From: Tetradesmus obliquus
Lineage: Eukaryota; Chlorophyta; Chlorophyceae; Sphaeropleales; Scenedesmaceae
DNA length: 64,000 nt
Reading direction: 5' to 3'
Assembly (NCBI GenBank): GCA_030272155.1
Contig: CP126193.1
Coordinates: 3,348,001-3,412,000 of the forward strand
Shown here: positions 48,533 to 60,456 of the stretch, piece after piece
Layout of the letters: each line of letters begins with the position of its first letter
Position numbering within the stretch: position 1 is the first letter of the stretch
Translations under genes and position numbers: made by a program
The notes under the pieces: generated by a model
The model's input: the letters and a program-made list of their open reading frames with translations, nothing else
The model's database searches: none
What the model was told of the DNA's origin: nothing

Positions 48533-51500
48533 CTAGCGCACGTTCCAGATGCAGCCCCTCAGGCTCAGCACGCCGCCCGGCTGCACATACTTGGCCCACG
48601 GCTCAGCCTCCCAGCGCCCTTGCTGCACGCTGACGCCAAAAAAGTCCCTGAAGCCATTGTCACAGCGCCTGCTGCGCACCCAGCTGCCCTGTGGCAGCTG
48701 GAACTCCCACCACTCGCCACCATCGCTGGCCGCCAGAGCCCGTGCACCAGTGCCGTGAGGTGCACCTGCAGCTCTGCGCACTGCTGCTGCTGGTGGGAAA
48801 GGAACCTTAGCGGCAGCTGCACCTGCCTCTGCATCTCCAAAGTCCTCCTCATCGCTGCTGCCGGCTGCCGCGCTGTCCCTGCCGTTGCTGCCGCTGCTGC
48901 CATCGGCAGCCCTGCCGCGTGCTGGCCTGCCCCGTGCCTTCACCCTTGCTGCTGCTGCTGCTGCTTCCCTGCCATCCTCTACAAGCAGCACATCATCGTC
49001 AGCATCATCATCTGTGTCAGTCTCTGGCACAGTCACGTTCCCTGCCGCAATCCTCTCTGCAGCAGCAACAGCTGCAGCCCGCCTGCTGCCGCCAGGTGTG
49101 CGGCCCGGCACGCCATCATCTCCCAGGGCAGTGCTGCTGCTGCGGGCTGCGCGGACTGCTGCTGCAGCCATGCTGGTGCCTGCAGCGCCAGCCAACAACT
49201 GCCCGCCTGGCACGCCACCCTGCTGCCGCCTGTTACTTGCAGCCCTGCCGGCTGTAGCAGCTGCCGAGCTGGGCCTGCTGCCTGCTGCTGCTGCTGTTGC
49301 CGCTGGGGTGGCCTCAGCACCACAAATCCCGGTCTCACCTAGCGTGCCAAGCACTGCAAGGCTGCCGCTGAAAGCCACAGTGCTGACGCCAGGCTGCAGC
49401 GCAATGCACGGCCACGCCTCGATTGCCAGACGAGCCTGCCACACCAGGCCACTGTCGCCGTCTGCATCGCCAGCTGCTGCTGCGCCAGCCGCAGCAGCTT
49501 TCGCATGTGCAGCAGCAGCAGCAGCAGGAGACGCCTCATCTGGCAGCCTCATCGCTGCAGCAGCAGCAACGTCAGCCTGGCGTGGCGTGGGCGGCGCAGC
49601 ACGCGTTGCAGCAAGAGGCACCGCTAGCTCGAGCTGATCCTGCTGCTGCTGGTGTGCTGCTGCGCGCCTAGCCCTGTGGCTGCCACCAGGTGTCTGCAAG
49701 CAGCCCAGCCCATCTGCTGCCTCTGCTACGTATGTCGGCCCGTGCGCCCTGCGGCCTGGTTGATGCTGCTGCTGGCTGCCGTAGCCAGGTGCAACAGCAA
49801 TCGCAGCAGCACGTGCTGCATGTGCGCCCACACCGCCTGCAGCTGCTGAACCATCTGCCTGCCCTGCCTGGCTGCTGGCTTGCTGCTGGAAGTAGAGCAC
49901 CAGGCGCCACGTGTGACCAGCAAACTGCTGCTCCTGGGAGTAAAGTTTCAGTGGCTGCTGCGTATCTTGCTGCTGCGTTATATGCTCTCCCAGAGCCAGC
50001 TGCTCCTGCTGCTGCTGCTGCTCGACCTCCTGCCGCAGCTCTGCACCAACTGCAATGTCTGCTGTTTCAGCAGCAGCACTGCGCGCGCCGCTGCGCCTCC
50101 GCTGCTTCCGGGTGTGCTGGTCTGCGTCGCTGTCATCCCTGTCTGCAGCAGACTGCTTTGCCGCGCTGACAGTGCCGCTTGGTGCGGCATCCAACCCCTC
50201 ATCTGCCTGCTCCCCTGTTCGTTTGCGCTTCCTGAACATGTTTGCGCCAAAGCTCACAGCAGCTGCAGCAGCCGCAGACACGGCAACTGCTGCGCTGCTG
50301 GCGCCCCAGCCGTTTTGGCCTGCTGCTGCCAAGGCTGCTGCGGCTGCTGCCTCACTGCGCTGGCTGCGTGCTGCAGCAGCGGCTGCAGCGGCTTCTGCTT
50401 CTGCCTTGCGATGCGCTGCAGCTGCTGCAGACGCAGCCTCAAACGCTTGGCGGACCTGAAAAGCCAGCAGCGAATGAAACGTTTGCAGAACAGCTTAGGA
50501 GAACCCACAATGTCTGCACATCAGCACAGCTTGGCTGCAGCTAAGCATCACTTGAGTCAAGCAGTTGATTCTAACACCCAGGTGAACATGCTGCCACACA
50601 TGCTTTTGAATGTTACTATGACCCCAGGGGTGTAGCGACCCACCTGTGCCAGCGGCAACGCCCACTCGATGCTGATGCCTGGCCCTCGCTCCTCACCACC
50701 GCAGCAGCTGGCAGGCAGCGGCCGCGGCCCCCGCAGCCAGCCCTCTGGCACACCACACGCTCTGGGGTTGGACAGACACGGCTCCGCATGCAGGTCAAAC
50801 ATGCCGCGCGCAGCACCTGCTGCAGCAGCAAGCCCTGCAGGGCCCAGGATCTCAAGCAGCCATTGCATGCGCGGCAGCACAGTGGCTAGGTAGGTGGGCT
50901 CCAGCAGCGGCAGCCGCACTGCTGCTGCCAGCTGCTGCCGTTGGGGCGCACCAACTGAGCCGGGCGGCTGTGCGGCCAGCCAGCTCTGCACTGCTGCCAG
51001 CACGGAGTTTTCCGAGGCAGCTGAGGTGCGCTCGTCGCGCAGCAGCGCCAGCAGCGCTACGATTCAAGGAAGGGCAGGGCAGCAGCAGGCCACAGTAAGT
51101 CCACAGCCAATAGTGACAGTGTGCGAATCTGCTATGCCTCAGCTGACAGGGTGCACAGAGAATCTGCAGCGTATGGAGTGGGGGGTGTTGGCGCCGTACC
51201 TGGGTGCGGCAGCTGCTGCAGACGGCTCAGCAGCGCTTGGTCGGACAGCGTGGCCTCCAAGTTTCCTAGCAGCTGCTGCAGGTGGTCCAGGCAGTGCTGC
51301 AGCAGCTGCGGGAAGCCTGGGCTGTCCTGCTGCTCTGACAGCAGGGAGAACACCACGTGGATGGCGTCCAGTTGCAGCTGCTCCTGGGGCACTGCCATGA
51401 GGGCAGATAGGCATGCTGCCCTGCAGGACTGCACGGCAAAGCGGTGTGCCAGGTGCAGCATGTGCACGAGGAGCGCTTGCTGCTGGCTGCTGTCTGGCAG

Positions 51501-52139
51501 CACACCCTGGTAGACGTACTGCACCAGGGCACGTGCTGCTGCTGCTTGGAGAGGTTCCTGCAGGAAATACGTTCGCGCCAACCAATTATGCAGGTGCATA
51601 TTGTAGTGACATAAAACAGAAACAAAGCTGCTGCTGTGCAAGGATATCTTGTTGCTGCTGCTGAGTTGCATGATAGATGTGTGGCAGCTGCAACAGTGCA
51701 GAAACAGTGTGCATGCAGCATGTACATGCAAGTGATGCTTAGCTATAAATTGAACAACAAGGACTTGATATATAAATCAACCATCATAGCCAAAGGCAAA
51801 CGCTGCGGTATCTGACTTTGATGCGCGCTGCTGACTCATTGCAGTCGTTGCTGCAACCGCGCTGGTGTTAGCTGTGCTAGTTCTTGATGCGGTGTTGACG
51901 TGGCCCCTGAAGCCAGGCAGGGGACCTGTACAGGCCTTTTTCCGTACCTTGCTGATCTCCAGCGTGATGGTGCCTTTGTCCTCTATCTCCTCCTTGAACT
52001 GGGGGCTGACATTGCTGAGCAGTATGCCATGGCCCGGCAAGTCTGCCTGCACAGGGCTACCGTCTGCCAGCTGTATCTTGATGGCAACATCACTCAATGC
52101 AGTGTTCATATAGTATGAAGCGAAATTGAACGTCGCCAT
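48533..52139 (-). CDS. BTB/POZ-BACK domain protein (POB1/LRB-like)
   Basis: Four minus-strand exons (51948-52139, 51200-51557, 50644-51056, 48533-50455) give 961 residues in phase. The BTB fold starts at MATFNFASYYMNTALSDVAI with LPGHGILLSNVSPQFKEEI and YVYQGVLP, about residues 1-120. The BACK region follows (SENSVLAAVQSWLA; LEPTYLATVLPRMQWLLEI). BTB-BACK proteins are usually substrate adaptors of cullin-3 ubiquitin ligases. An NLS-like run (FRKRKRTGEQ) lies near residue 365. The rest matches, in broken form, the C-terminal domain of plant POB1/LRB proteins (AGHTWRLVLYF; NGFRDFFGVSVQQGRW; GGVLSLRGCIWNVR), with several hundred Ala/Gln/Ser-rich residues inserted. Confidence 0.85.
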
Positions 52140-53164
52140 GGCTGCTGATGTCTTGTAATGCACACAAATGCAGCTGCTGGGCAGGCCCTACTCCACTGCT
52201 GTGGAGGTGCCACACTACGTGCTTGTGCCTGCTGCGCCGTGCACGCAATTCTACATCAAGCTATGGGTGTATGTGTGGTTTCCAGCGTTGTGAAGCAGTG
52301 AGCCTGCCGTCAACACATCAACTGGTTGGGCGTGCTGAGCTCGAATGTCTGCATTCAGGCCATACCAACCCAAAATCAAACACTCAAAGTCATCTGAGAC
52401 ATTCTCGTAACGTTTTACGCGTGGTTGCGCCTCAACCCGCTGGGCTGACAAACATGACCGTTTCAAACTTGACACCTGTGCCCTCCTCCTCCATCGGCCG
52501 ATGTGGTGCTGGTCGATCTTGAGTTCATTGCACAGAGGAAAACAGCCCACAAGACTGGTTACAGCGATAACTTTCGAGCATCGTACCGAAAGATGTCTGC
52601 GCAACAACTAGGGCATACCTATGCCACATGCATGCAGCGACAGGTGATCAGCAGCTCTGTGCCTACCCTGGTGCGAACCAGTACAACAATCCCCGTACAC
52701 ATAAGCATATTGAAAAATCAAAAGAACAGCAGAACCCAGCTCATATGCGTGTTGCGTGCACGCAGTGCACTGTCCCTGCAAGACAGCCTGCTGAGCATGC
52801 ATGCTCCTAGCACTACATGATGTGCTAGAACGATACTGTTCAGACACATCAGTCAGCGACGGCATGCATGCCATGCACAGCCATCATGCGCACAGGCCTT
52901 GACATATTCCACCCTACTGGCACCTGCTGGGACACACCAACAGCAGAGCGCCTGTGTACTCTGAACAGCCAAGGACCATATAAGGCCGAACCACGGTATA
53001 CACGGCTACTTGCTAGTTGACCCCGGCAACAGTGCAGCACCAAGTTGGTGCTGGCATGATGACTCACGCGCTCATGCAGAGGTGCCAGTCGTACGGAGCC
53101 CTCCAACAACTAGAAACTGCTTCACTCGCCGCCCCAAGCCAAACTGCAACTAGCATGCTGCGCC
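52140..53164. other. Intergenic, no gene seen
   Basis: This 1 kb lies between the start of the BTB gene and the 3' end of the J-domain/reductase gene. No conserved frame is seen. Confidence 0.5.
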
Positions 53165-54634
53165 TCACATCCTGAGCAGCACCCTGGACCCGCCTGGCGC
53201 ATCAATCGCATGCTCCAGTGCCTCCTGCCACTCCTCAGCAAAGCCATACTCAGTGAACTCCAAGCTCAGTAGCCCAGCACTGACCAGCTGGCCTAATGAC
53301 GCCAGATTCTTACGCAGCTTGGCGGCGCCAGCTGGCGTGTCAGCCGCCAGGGCTTTGCGCAGGTTGAACCCTGAGACCTGCAGGCCCCTGAAGACCCAGG
53401 CCTGCCAGGGCCAGCTGGGCGCCTTGCCTGACAGGCAGCCGTACACCACCAGCTTGCTGCCCTGCAAGTATAGTACAAGCAGCAGGGGCAGCAGGGGTGA
53501 GGGGAAGGGGCAGCGCTTGGGCCAACTCAGCCTGTGAGTAGTACACATGTGCAGCCATATCAGGACAAGATGCCAGGATTAACAACAGTCTGGCATGGCT
53601 GGTGCGGTAGGTATGGCGGCTCTGTCAGAGCCGCTGCAGGTCAAATAACGGATTGACACCCCAATAGTTGCTGCGTCTGCTGCTGCAAGCAATCACAGTG
53701 CCAGCACCCTGTTTATGTAAGAGTTTATTAGCAGCAGGTTTGTTGTCGCTGCTGCTGCTCCTTAACGCATAACCACCGTCCGATACTACCCTTCAGGTGC
53801 GTCGTGTCGGGACTTCAGGAGCTTTGCCGTATCAAGTCGCTAGGCATCCTCTACTTCTGGTGGTGGCCTTGCATTGCACTTTGCAAATGTCTTTGCTTGA
53901 CACCAAATGTAACAAGCATTCTTATGCTTACACGTTAACCATATCATAAGTAGCTCCTCACCGGCTCCATTGCCTCTGCGATGCGGCCAGCTGAGTCGCC
54001 CCCAATGGCATCAAACGCCAGCTTGGGGCGGCCAAAGAAGCGGTGGGCCTGCAGCTGAGTCTGCAGCGCAGCAACACGGCACGCAAGGCGTCCCTCCTTG
54101 TCGTTTTGTCACTCATCTTTTTAAAATACTGTGCTACGTCAATGCTTGCTGGACATGCTTGCAATAAGGCGCTTTCAAACTGGCATTGTATGACCAACGC
54201 ATCCTCTTGCAAGTAGACACTTGCCAGCTGCTGCTGTCGCCGGCTTTCATTCCACTACCCGTTGCACAAGCAGCAGCAACTCCTGCACTGCCTCACCTTC
54301 ACAGATCCCTCATCCCTCAGCACCAAAGTAGCCCCCAGCCCACGCAGCTGCTCTGCCACGGCCTCAAATCTCTCGTCTGCTCCCTCAGAGCTGGGCTTGC
54401 AGCGCAGCACAGCCACAGCACGCAGCTTCAGCAGCTTACAGAGCTGCAGCACAGTTCTGCCCACAGTGCTGTTGGGCGCGTTCAGGATGACGCAGTCGCC
54501 AAGCTGCAAAGACGCACAACAGGAGACAAATGACTCAGCTGTTGAAGCATTCGCCGTGTGGTGAATCGCACTAGCCACATATTGCTTTGAATACGCAAGC
54601 ACGGCTTGCAGCAGCAAAATTCTCGAAGGCGGCA

Positions 54635-54694
<60 letters not shown>

Positions 54695-54880
54695 TGCATA
54701 TAGGCATTCACCATGCCAAAAACTGTCATATTGCATATGTCAGCTGCAACCCAGCACCTTGAGGCTGGCATCCGCCTCCAGCAGCTTGAAGGCCAGCAGC
54801 AGCTCCCTGTGCGCAGCCAGGTACTCCAGTGGCAGCGGCAGCTCATCAGCCTGCGTGGCTGACTCAGCACCTGCAGCAGC

Positions 54881-54912
<32 letters not shown>

Positions 54913-56273
54913 GCAGCAGGCATGCGTCACACACTGCTGGTGTTGATTTCCGCACAAATGGTGTGTTTGCAGTAGTGCGAAATCCAGCGCCTGCACAGCA
55001 GCGACATGGTTGGAGGCAAGGACCCCACAGCGACCATAGTATGAAAGCTTGCGCAACACATGATTTTTGTGTCGGGTGAGTGCGCTACGGAACAGCAAAC
55101 ACTTTGAGGATCACCCACACACCGCTGTACACGACACTGGAGATGCGCACATGTGCCAGCGCTGCACCCACCAGCCTTGGCGCCTGCAGCATCTGCTGCT
55201 GCTCCGTCTGCAGCTGGCGCCGCCGGAGTGGCAGCGGCAGCGGCAGCAGCACCCGCAGCCAGCCTGCCCACCCGCACCACGGCCTTGGCCTTGACCACTG
55301 CCGCCTCAGCCCAGCAGCCCAGCAGCGGCACCACAGGCAGCACCACGTCACCCTCCGCCAGCTCCTTCACGCCAGGGCCAACCTGCACAGCAGCCAACCA
55401 TGCACAAGTTACAAGATATAAGTCATACCGCATCCCCAGCTTAGTGTTCTGGCGTTCATAAATGTTGGAAAAGGGTCTGTGAGCTGGTCAACCAGGCACA
55501 CCCATGCCTTGCTGACATGCGGTCAAGGTGTGTCTGTGACATGTCTGCGCCTGCCACAAGAAATCCTCAGCCCAGACATGGCTTGACGCAATATTCGATT
55601 GATGTCCGAGATCGTGGGCCACGCACATCAAAGTCAAGGATGGGTCTCACCTTTGACACCACTGCCACTGCATCATGGCCTGCCACAAAGGGCGGCTCCT
55701 TGCTGTCCTCGTCATACACACCGCCCAGGCGCACCGTGTAGATGTCAGCAGGGGTGACTGGCGCGTACCTGACCTCAATCAGCACCTCGCCCCACTCCTG
55801 CAGAGCAAGCGAGCGCATCACACATCGTTCAAGTGCGCCAGGCCGCAGTGTGCATGCAGATGTGATGGTCATGGCCCTTGATACGGTGCATGTGTATGCA
55901 GTGCGCGTGCTCAGCAGCGAGCCAACTCACCAGCTCAGTCGGCAGCTGCCGTGCAGCCATCTCATGCGCATGTCTGCAGACTACTCAGATGCCATGTATA
56001 TAGTGTATACCCGATCCCACATGCAGGACACTCAGAAGCAAGGCAACTCACCAGCTCAGTTGGCAGCTGCTGTGCTGCCATCTCCAGCCTCTCCTGAAGC
56101 TTGCCTGGGCCCCTGCACACAGCAGCCAGCACGGAGCGCTGCTGCAGCGGCACTGCCTCATAGCTGGCCTTCACCACACCAAACTGCTCTGCAATCGTCT
56201 CGCTGGTGTAGACTGAGCTGCTGCTGCTGCTGCCACGGGAGCGCAGCCAGGCCTGTGGCAGCACGCACATCAA

Positions 56274-56327
<54 letters not shown>

Positions 56328-57735
56328 CAGCAGGCAGCAGCAGCAGCATTACAGTAGATTGCACAGTGGCAGATGCACAGTGTCAGGCACCACCAAGTCC
56401 AACATTTGGCTGTTGTGGCCGAAGCAGGACACACACACAGCATTATGATGCATCCTATGTCATCACCTGCCTCCTGCTGTTGAGTACCATCAAGCTTGTC
56501 AGATGCACACACACGTGTGTGTGTACACAAGCGTTCAAACACCACTTGTGAGTTAAGAAAAGACCTGTGCCAAGCCCAGCCCCACCTCAAAGCCTGCGGT
56601 GTGGCTCTGCTGCTGGCTCTCAGACTGGCGGATGGTGATCTGGTCAGCAACGCCCATGCTGGATGCAATGCTGGTGGCAGCAGCTGTGGCGCGGCCCACT
56701 CGGTCGCTGAATGCACCTGCGGCAGCACCAGAACCAGCCGGCCAGCAGCAAAAGCGGAGAGTAGCAGATGGCAGCCAAGCCTGTTGAAGAAACTGCGGCA
56801 AGTATGCAGGCAGCCAGACACCCCCTGCGCAAGCAGCTGCACCGAAGCTCTGTCACATCCACTGAAATTTCAATTGTCTGCGTGTTACAACCGGCAGTGG
56901 CCTACACAAGCAGCAGCAGCAGCAGTTGGGAGGGAAATCGGCAGGCTGTGCTAGTACTCCAGGCGCTGCTGCATATGTTTGCTCACCTCCAGCAAAGCCT
57001 TCCACAAAGACCCCCCCTGCACTCTTGTGCACCTGCCCTGTCTCGTCATACAGGCGGCGCTGCAGCAGCAGGAAGCAAGACACGCCAGTGGCATGACATC
57101 ATGAGTATGCAGCAGCCGCTAGCCGGGTTCATGATGTCTACCTGCATATGCCCTTGCTGTGCTTTGGGCCAGTGGGCCAGCACCCAGCAACATACCACCT
57201 GATGACTGCAGCCAGCAGATTGCTGCGCTGGCAGGCTGATGTTGCATCCTTGACAGCACGATAAGACGCACGTCTTTGCACTGTCACTGATCCTGGCCTA
57301 CACAGCTGGAACCAGGTGCTTAGACCTGGTGCATGCTTGCACACCTACCTTTTCTGGGTCTGACAGTACGCTGTGTGCCTTGACCAGTGCATTGAACTGC
57401 TCAGCATTTCCTCCCTTGTCTGGGTGGGCCTTGGTGCGCAGCGTCCTGAAGGCACGCTTGACCTGCAGGCAGCAGCAGCACGCGTGACGCTGCAAAACAC
57501 ACACAATGGGGATGCAAATGACGCATGCTGCAGTCCGCTGCACGCTTGCAGACCAGCCTGCACAGCTGTGTGCCAGCAGCATGTCAGCTGAGGTGTAAGC
57601 ATCTTTGCATATGCAGATGCATGTGGACAAGCACATAGCTCAGGGGGCATTGCTGCAGGAGTTGCGTGTCACCTCGCCAGCAGACGCTTGTGGCGACAGC
57701 CCTAAGGCTGCGTACAAGCCCAGTGGGTCATGCAT
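53165..57735 (-). CDS. J-domain fused to medium-chain enoyl reductase / quinone oxidoreductase
   Basis: Eleven minus-strand exons are proposed: 57673-57735, 57349-57462, 56987-57059, 56586-56716, 56052-56252, 55651-55797, 55172-55382, 54758-54870, 54297-54503, 53962-54048 and 53165-53461. They give 547 residues with all joins in phase. Residues 1-70 are a J-domain (LYAALGLSPQASAGEVKRAF; HPDKGG at 34-39; DPEKRRLYDETG), which stimulates Hsp70. A linker (EGFAGGAFSDR; HTAGFEAWLRSRG; TSETIAEQFGVVK) leads to an MDR fold. Its catalytic half reads APVTPADIYTVRLGGVY and FVAGHDAVAVV; its cofactor half reads ILNAPNSTVGRTVLQLCKLL, near residue 360. The end resembles MECR/ETR enoyl reductases (GSKLVVYGCLSGKAP; WVFRGLQVSGFNLRKAL). 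It is probably NADPH-dependent. A longer N-terminus is possible. Confidence 0.8.
54636..54692. repeat. CTG/CAG trinucleotide run, about 19 units
   Basis: An uninterrupted run lies in the intron between exons 54758-54870 and 54297-54503 of the J-domain/reductase gene. Confidence 0.95.
55910..56084. repeat. Duplicated exon end with its splice donor
   Basis: Positions 55923-55963 and 56044-56084 match at 38 of 41 bases, 121 bp apart, and similarity extends to about 55910. The right copy contains the end of exon 56052-56252 and its donor; the left copy repeats both inside the following intron. Confidence 0.85.
56275..56345. repeat. CAG trinucleotide run
   Basis: About 17 GCA/CAG units, then an imperfect continuation, lie in the intron just upstream of exon 56052-56252 on the coding strand. 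Confidence 0.9.
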
Positions 57736-60456
57736 GAGGACGATCCAGGAAAGCCAGCTGCTGCTGGTGCTGCTGCTGCTTCTGCTGCTGCTTCTGCTGC
57801 TGCTTCTGCTTCTGCTGCTTGAAGAATGCTTGGTAATGTTGCAGATCCCTACGTCAAGTTCTGCTTTGTCTCCAATGAGCGTGGAGGGGTGCAGGGCGTG
57901 GCGACCAAGCGTTTGATACCGCCGAGGGTGTCGAGTCTGGCACCGGTCGAAACGAAAGCCAGATGTGCACGGCATGCAATCGTATGGTAATATGTTTTCC
58001 ACCCGTTGACGAGTGAATAAAAGACATTACTGCTAACAGGGAAGAACCCTAGTTTGCTACAACAGCTGTGCATACCTGCACCTTCACGGCTGTCCTGCGG
58101 CAGCATATGTGGTGGCGGAGAGACCACGACAGTGGGGCTGACTTTCGACCATTTGGCGAGTAAGACGTGCGTATCACACACCGGCTGCGTTGCGCACCAG
58201 GTGCTCACAGCCCTCTTGTCTGATGTCCAATGTTGCGGCTGTGATCAGACATGCAACACAGCTGCAGCGCAGCAGCAAGGGCTGGAGCACTGCTTGGCAA
58301 GAGTTGCAAGGCAGCGCGTTGGACAACAGGCTGCAACAGGTTCACATGCAACAAACGTACACGCTTGCAGCTGAGCAACCGGAAACCTGGTCGTTCACGT
58401 AAGAATGTTGTTAGCATCACAGTTGCACGCATGCTTGCCTTCTATTCTGATGACGCATGCTGACGCGGGCAAATCGTCACAAGGAGAAAGGGTTTGGTTA
58501 CCATTAGGACTGTGCAGCATGCTCATGACTCAGCTGCGCACACAGCCAACTGGTCACAGCTGCACTGCCAGAAAGCTGAACATACCATGTGGTTGACCAG
58601 GTCAGCCACAGGCTATGGAGTGCCACCGAAACTGCACACCTGTCCTGCAGGTGCAAGTATCAATAATTGCAGGGAAGACAAAACATTCTGCAAGTCCAAG
58701 ACAGCCAATTCACGCTCTGCTGCCCAGCTGTGAACCACACACCAGGTGAATATCAAACGGCCATGCACACACGCTCACAGGCCAGTCCTGCCCAACCATG
58801 CAAGATAGTACGGGGGCCTTTGAACCTGCCAGCTGGCGGCAAGGCGAAGGCTGCTGCTCAGTCAGACATATGTATGCTTACAGCATGCTAGTAACACTGC
58901 ATGATGTGGAGGGGGACTTGGCAGGTGCATGAAGAACGGGCGCAACGAGACAACCTGGGATGAAGTGCAGCCACACCAGCAGCTCATGGTCTAGATACTA
59001 CAGGGCGGCACACCAAAGCCATTCTGCTGCTGATGCAACAAAAGCTGGTTTGTTGCAAATGAGGTGCTATTAGCAGCAAGAGCTGCAGCTGTACTGCAGC
59101 CGCTGCTGCCGCAGCAGACGTTGTTGCAACATGGTAACACAGCCCAGGATTATATGCTACAAGCCTGGGGCAGATGCACACTTGCTAGCATGAAGCCAGC
59201 AGCCCCACAGAGGCACAGTTCAGTGCTGCGCAAGACCAAACATAGTACAAGACAAGCCAGACACACACAAGCAGAGGTCCAAGCTATGACGCTTGTCAGA
59301 TTTTGACCCCGTGTACGTGCTTCTTGGCAAGCTGCAGCCCTCATCAGCTGACGTTGAGCAGACAACAGTACAACAGACACACAACAAGCATACAACGCAA
59401 CACATGTGTTACAACAGCGCCTGTGCGCAGCGCCTACACACGCTCATCCGCATGCACACAAAAACACAGCCGGCAACGACGCTTCGATACTACTAACAGT
59501 AACAGTACACTCGCTGCTAGCTGCAACACTTTAGCGCTCGTTGCTAGGGCTCTCAAGATCTGTTGCAGACATGGCACCAACAGAACAGCTTGCCTTGCTC
59601 GGCTGGCCACAGAAAAACGGCACACAGACCGAATGGTCAGGACAACTGGAGGAAAAAACGGCCCAAAACCGGTACTCGCTGGCAATGAAAGAACAGCCTC
59701 AACGCTGCACTGGAGGCTCACTGTACACTGCCTGATGCCGCCGACCAACTGCACTGAAACCCAGCAGCCTTGTTGCAACAAGCACAAAGCAATGTATGTC
59801 AGAAGCTGCCATATCTCAGATCTTCTCGCTGTGTAGAGGCTGCAGCCGACCTTGACACGACTGTAGCACGTACGCGGCTGCTGCATGCTATAAACTGATC
59901 CAGGCACTCACACACAGTAGTGCCAGATCCTTGGCAACTACTCAAGACTGCTGCATTCCACCTCTCGCAAAGGAAACAGTGTGTGCTGTGCACTGGGTGC
60001 GGGATGCGATCACCCCGCCTTTTGAGGCCAGCACACTCATGACAGCAGACAAGCTGGAGAGGATAATATCTGCAGCGCTTGCAGCGAGCACCTTGAACCT
60101 TGCTTGCCGAACGCAGCCACACTGCACAGTCGAGAGAGAAATGTACACAATGTCGACGTCTTGCAGGGCAGCAAACGACAATTGAAACTCTGTGTCCCGT
60201 CGCCGTGCACATGCTGCGCAACCATATCAACACAAACCACACGCTACAAGACACACAGATGTGCACACAACAACGGCCACGCTCAAACACACCACACCAC
60301 TGCAGCGAGCCCGCAGCTGAGCGCAATTAATGCAGCTGCTGCTTTGATTGTAGAGGGGTGCACATTTGTGACACCCTGCTTGCCTGTACACCACACCGCA
60401 TGCATCCGCTGCTAGCTTCAAGAACAGAACTGCTGCTGCTGCTTGAAGTTGCATCC
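57736..60456. other. Long intergenic stretch, no gene seen
   Basis: These 2.7 kb lie between the J-domain/reductase start and the 3' end of the Ser-rich protein gene. Part is the promoter of the former. A CTG-rich patch lies at about 57760-57825. Open frames of up to 177 codons near 59303-60330 look random. Confidence 0.5.

Noticed and set aside
54606-55079. Poly-Leu frame on the plus strand
   Set aside because: It is the antisense of an intronic CAG run and of exons of the reductase gene.
56052-57735. The J-domain as a separate gene from the reductase
   Set aside because: Exon phases run through without a stop, the linker reads continuously into EWGEVL, and no new start or promoter was seen; it remains a possibility to test with RNA.
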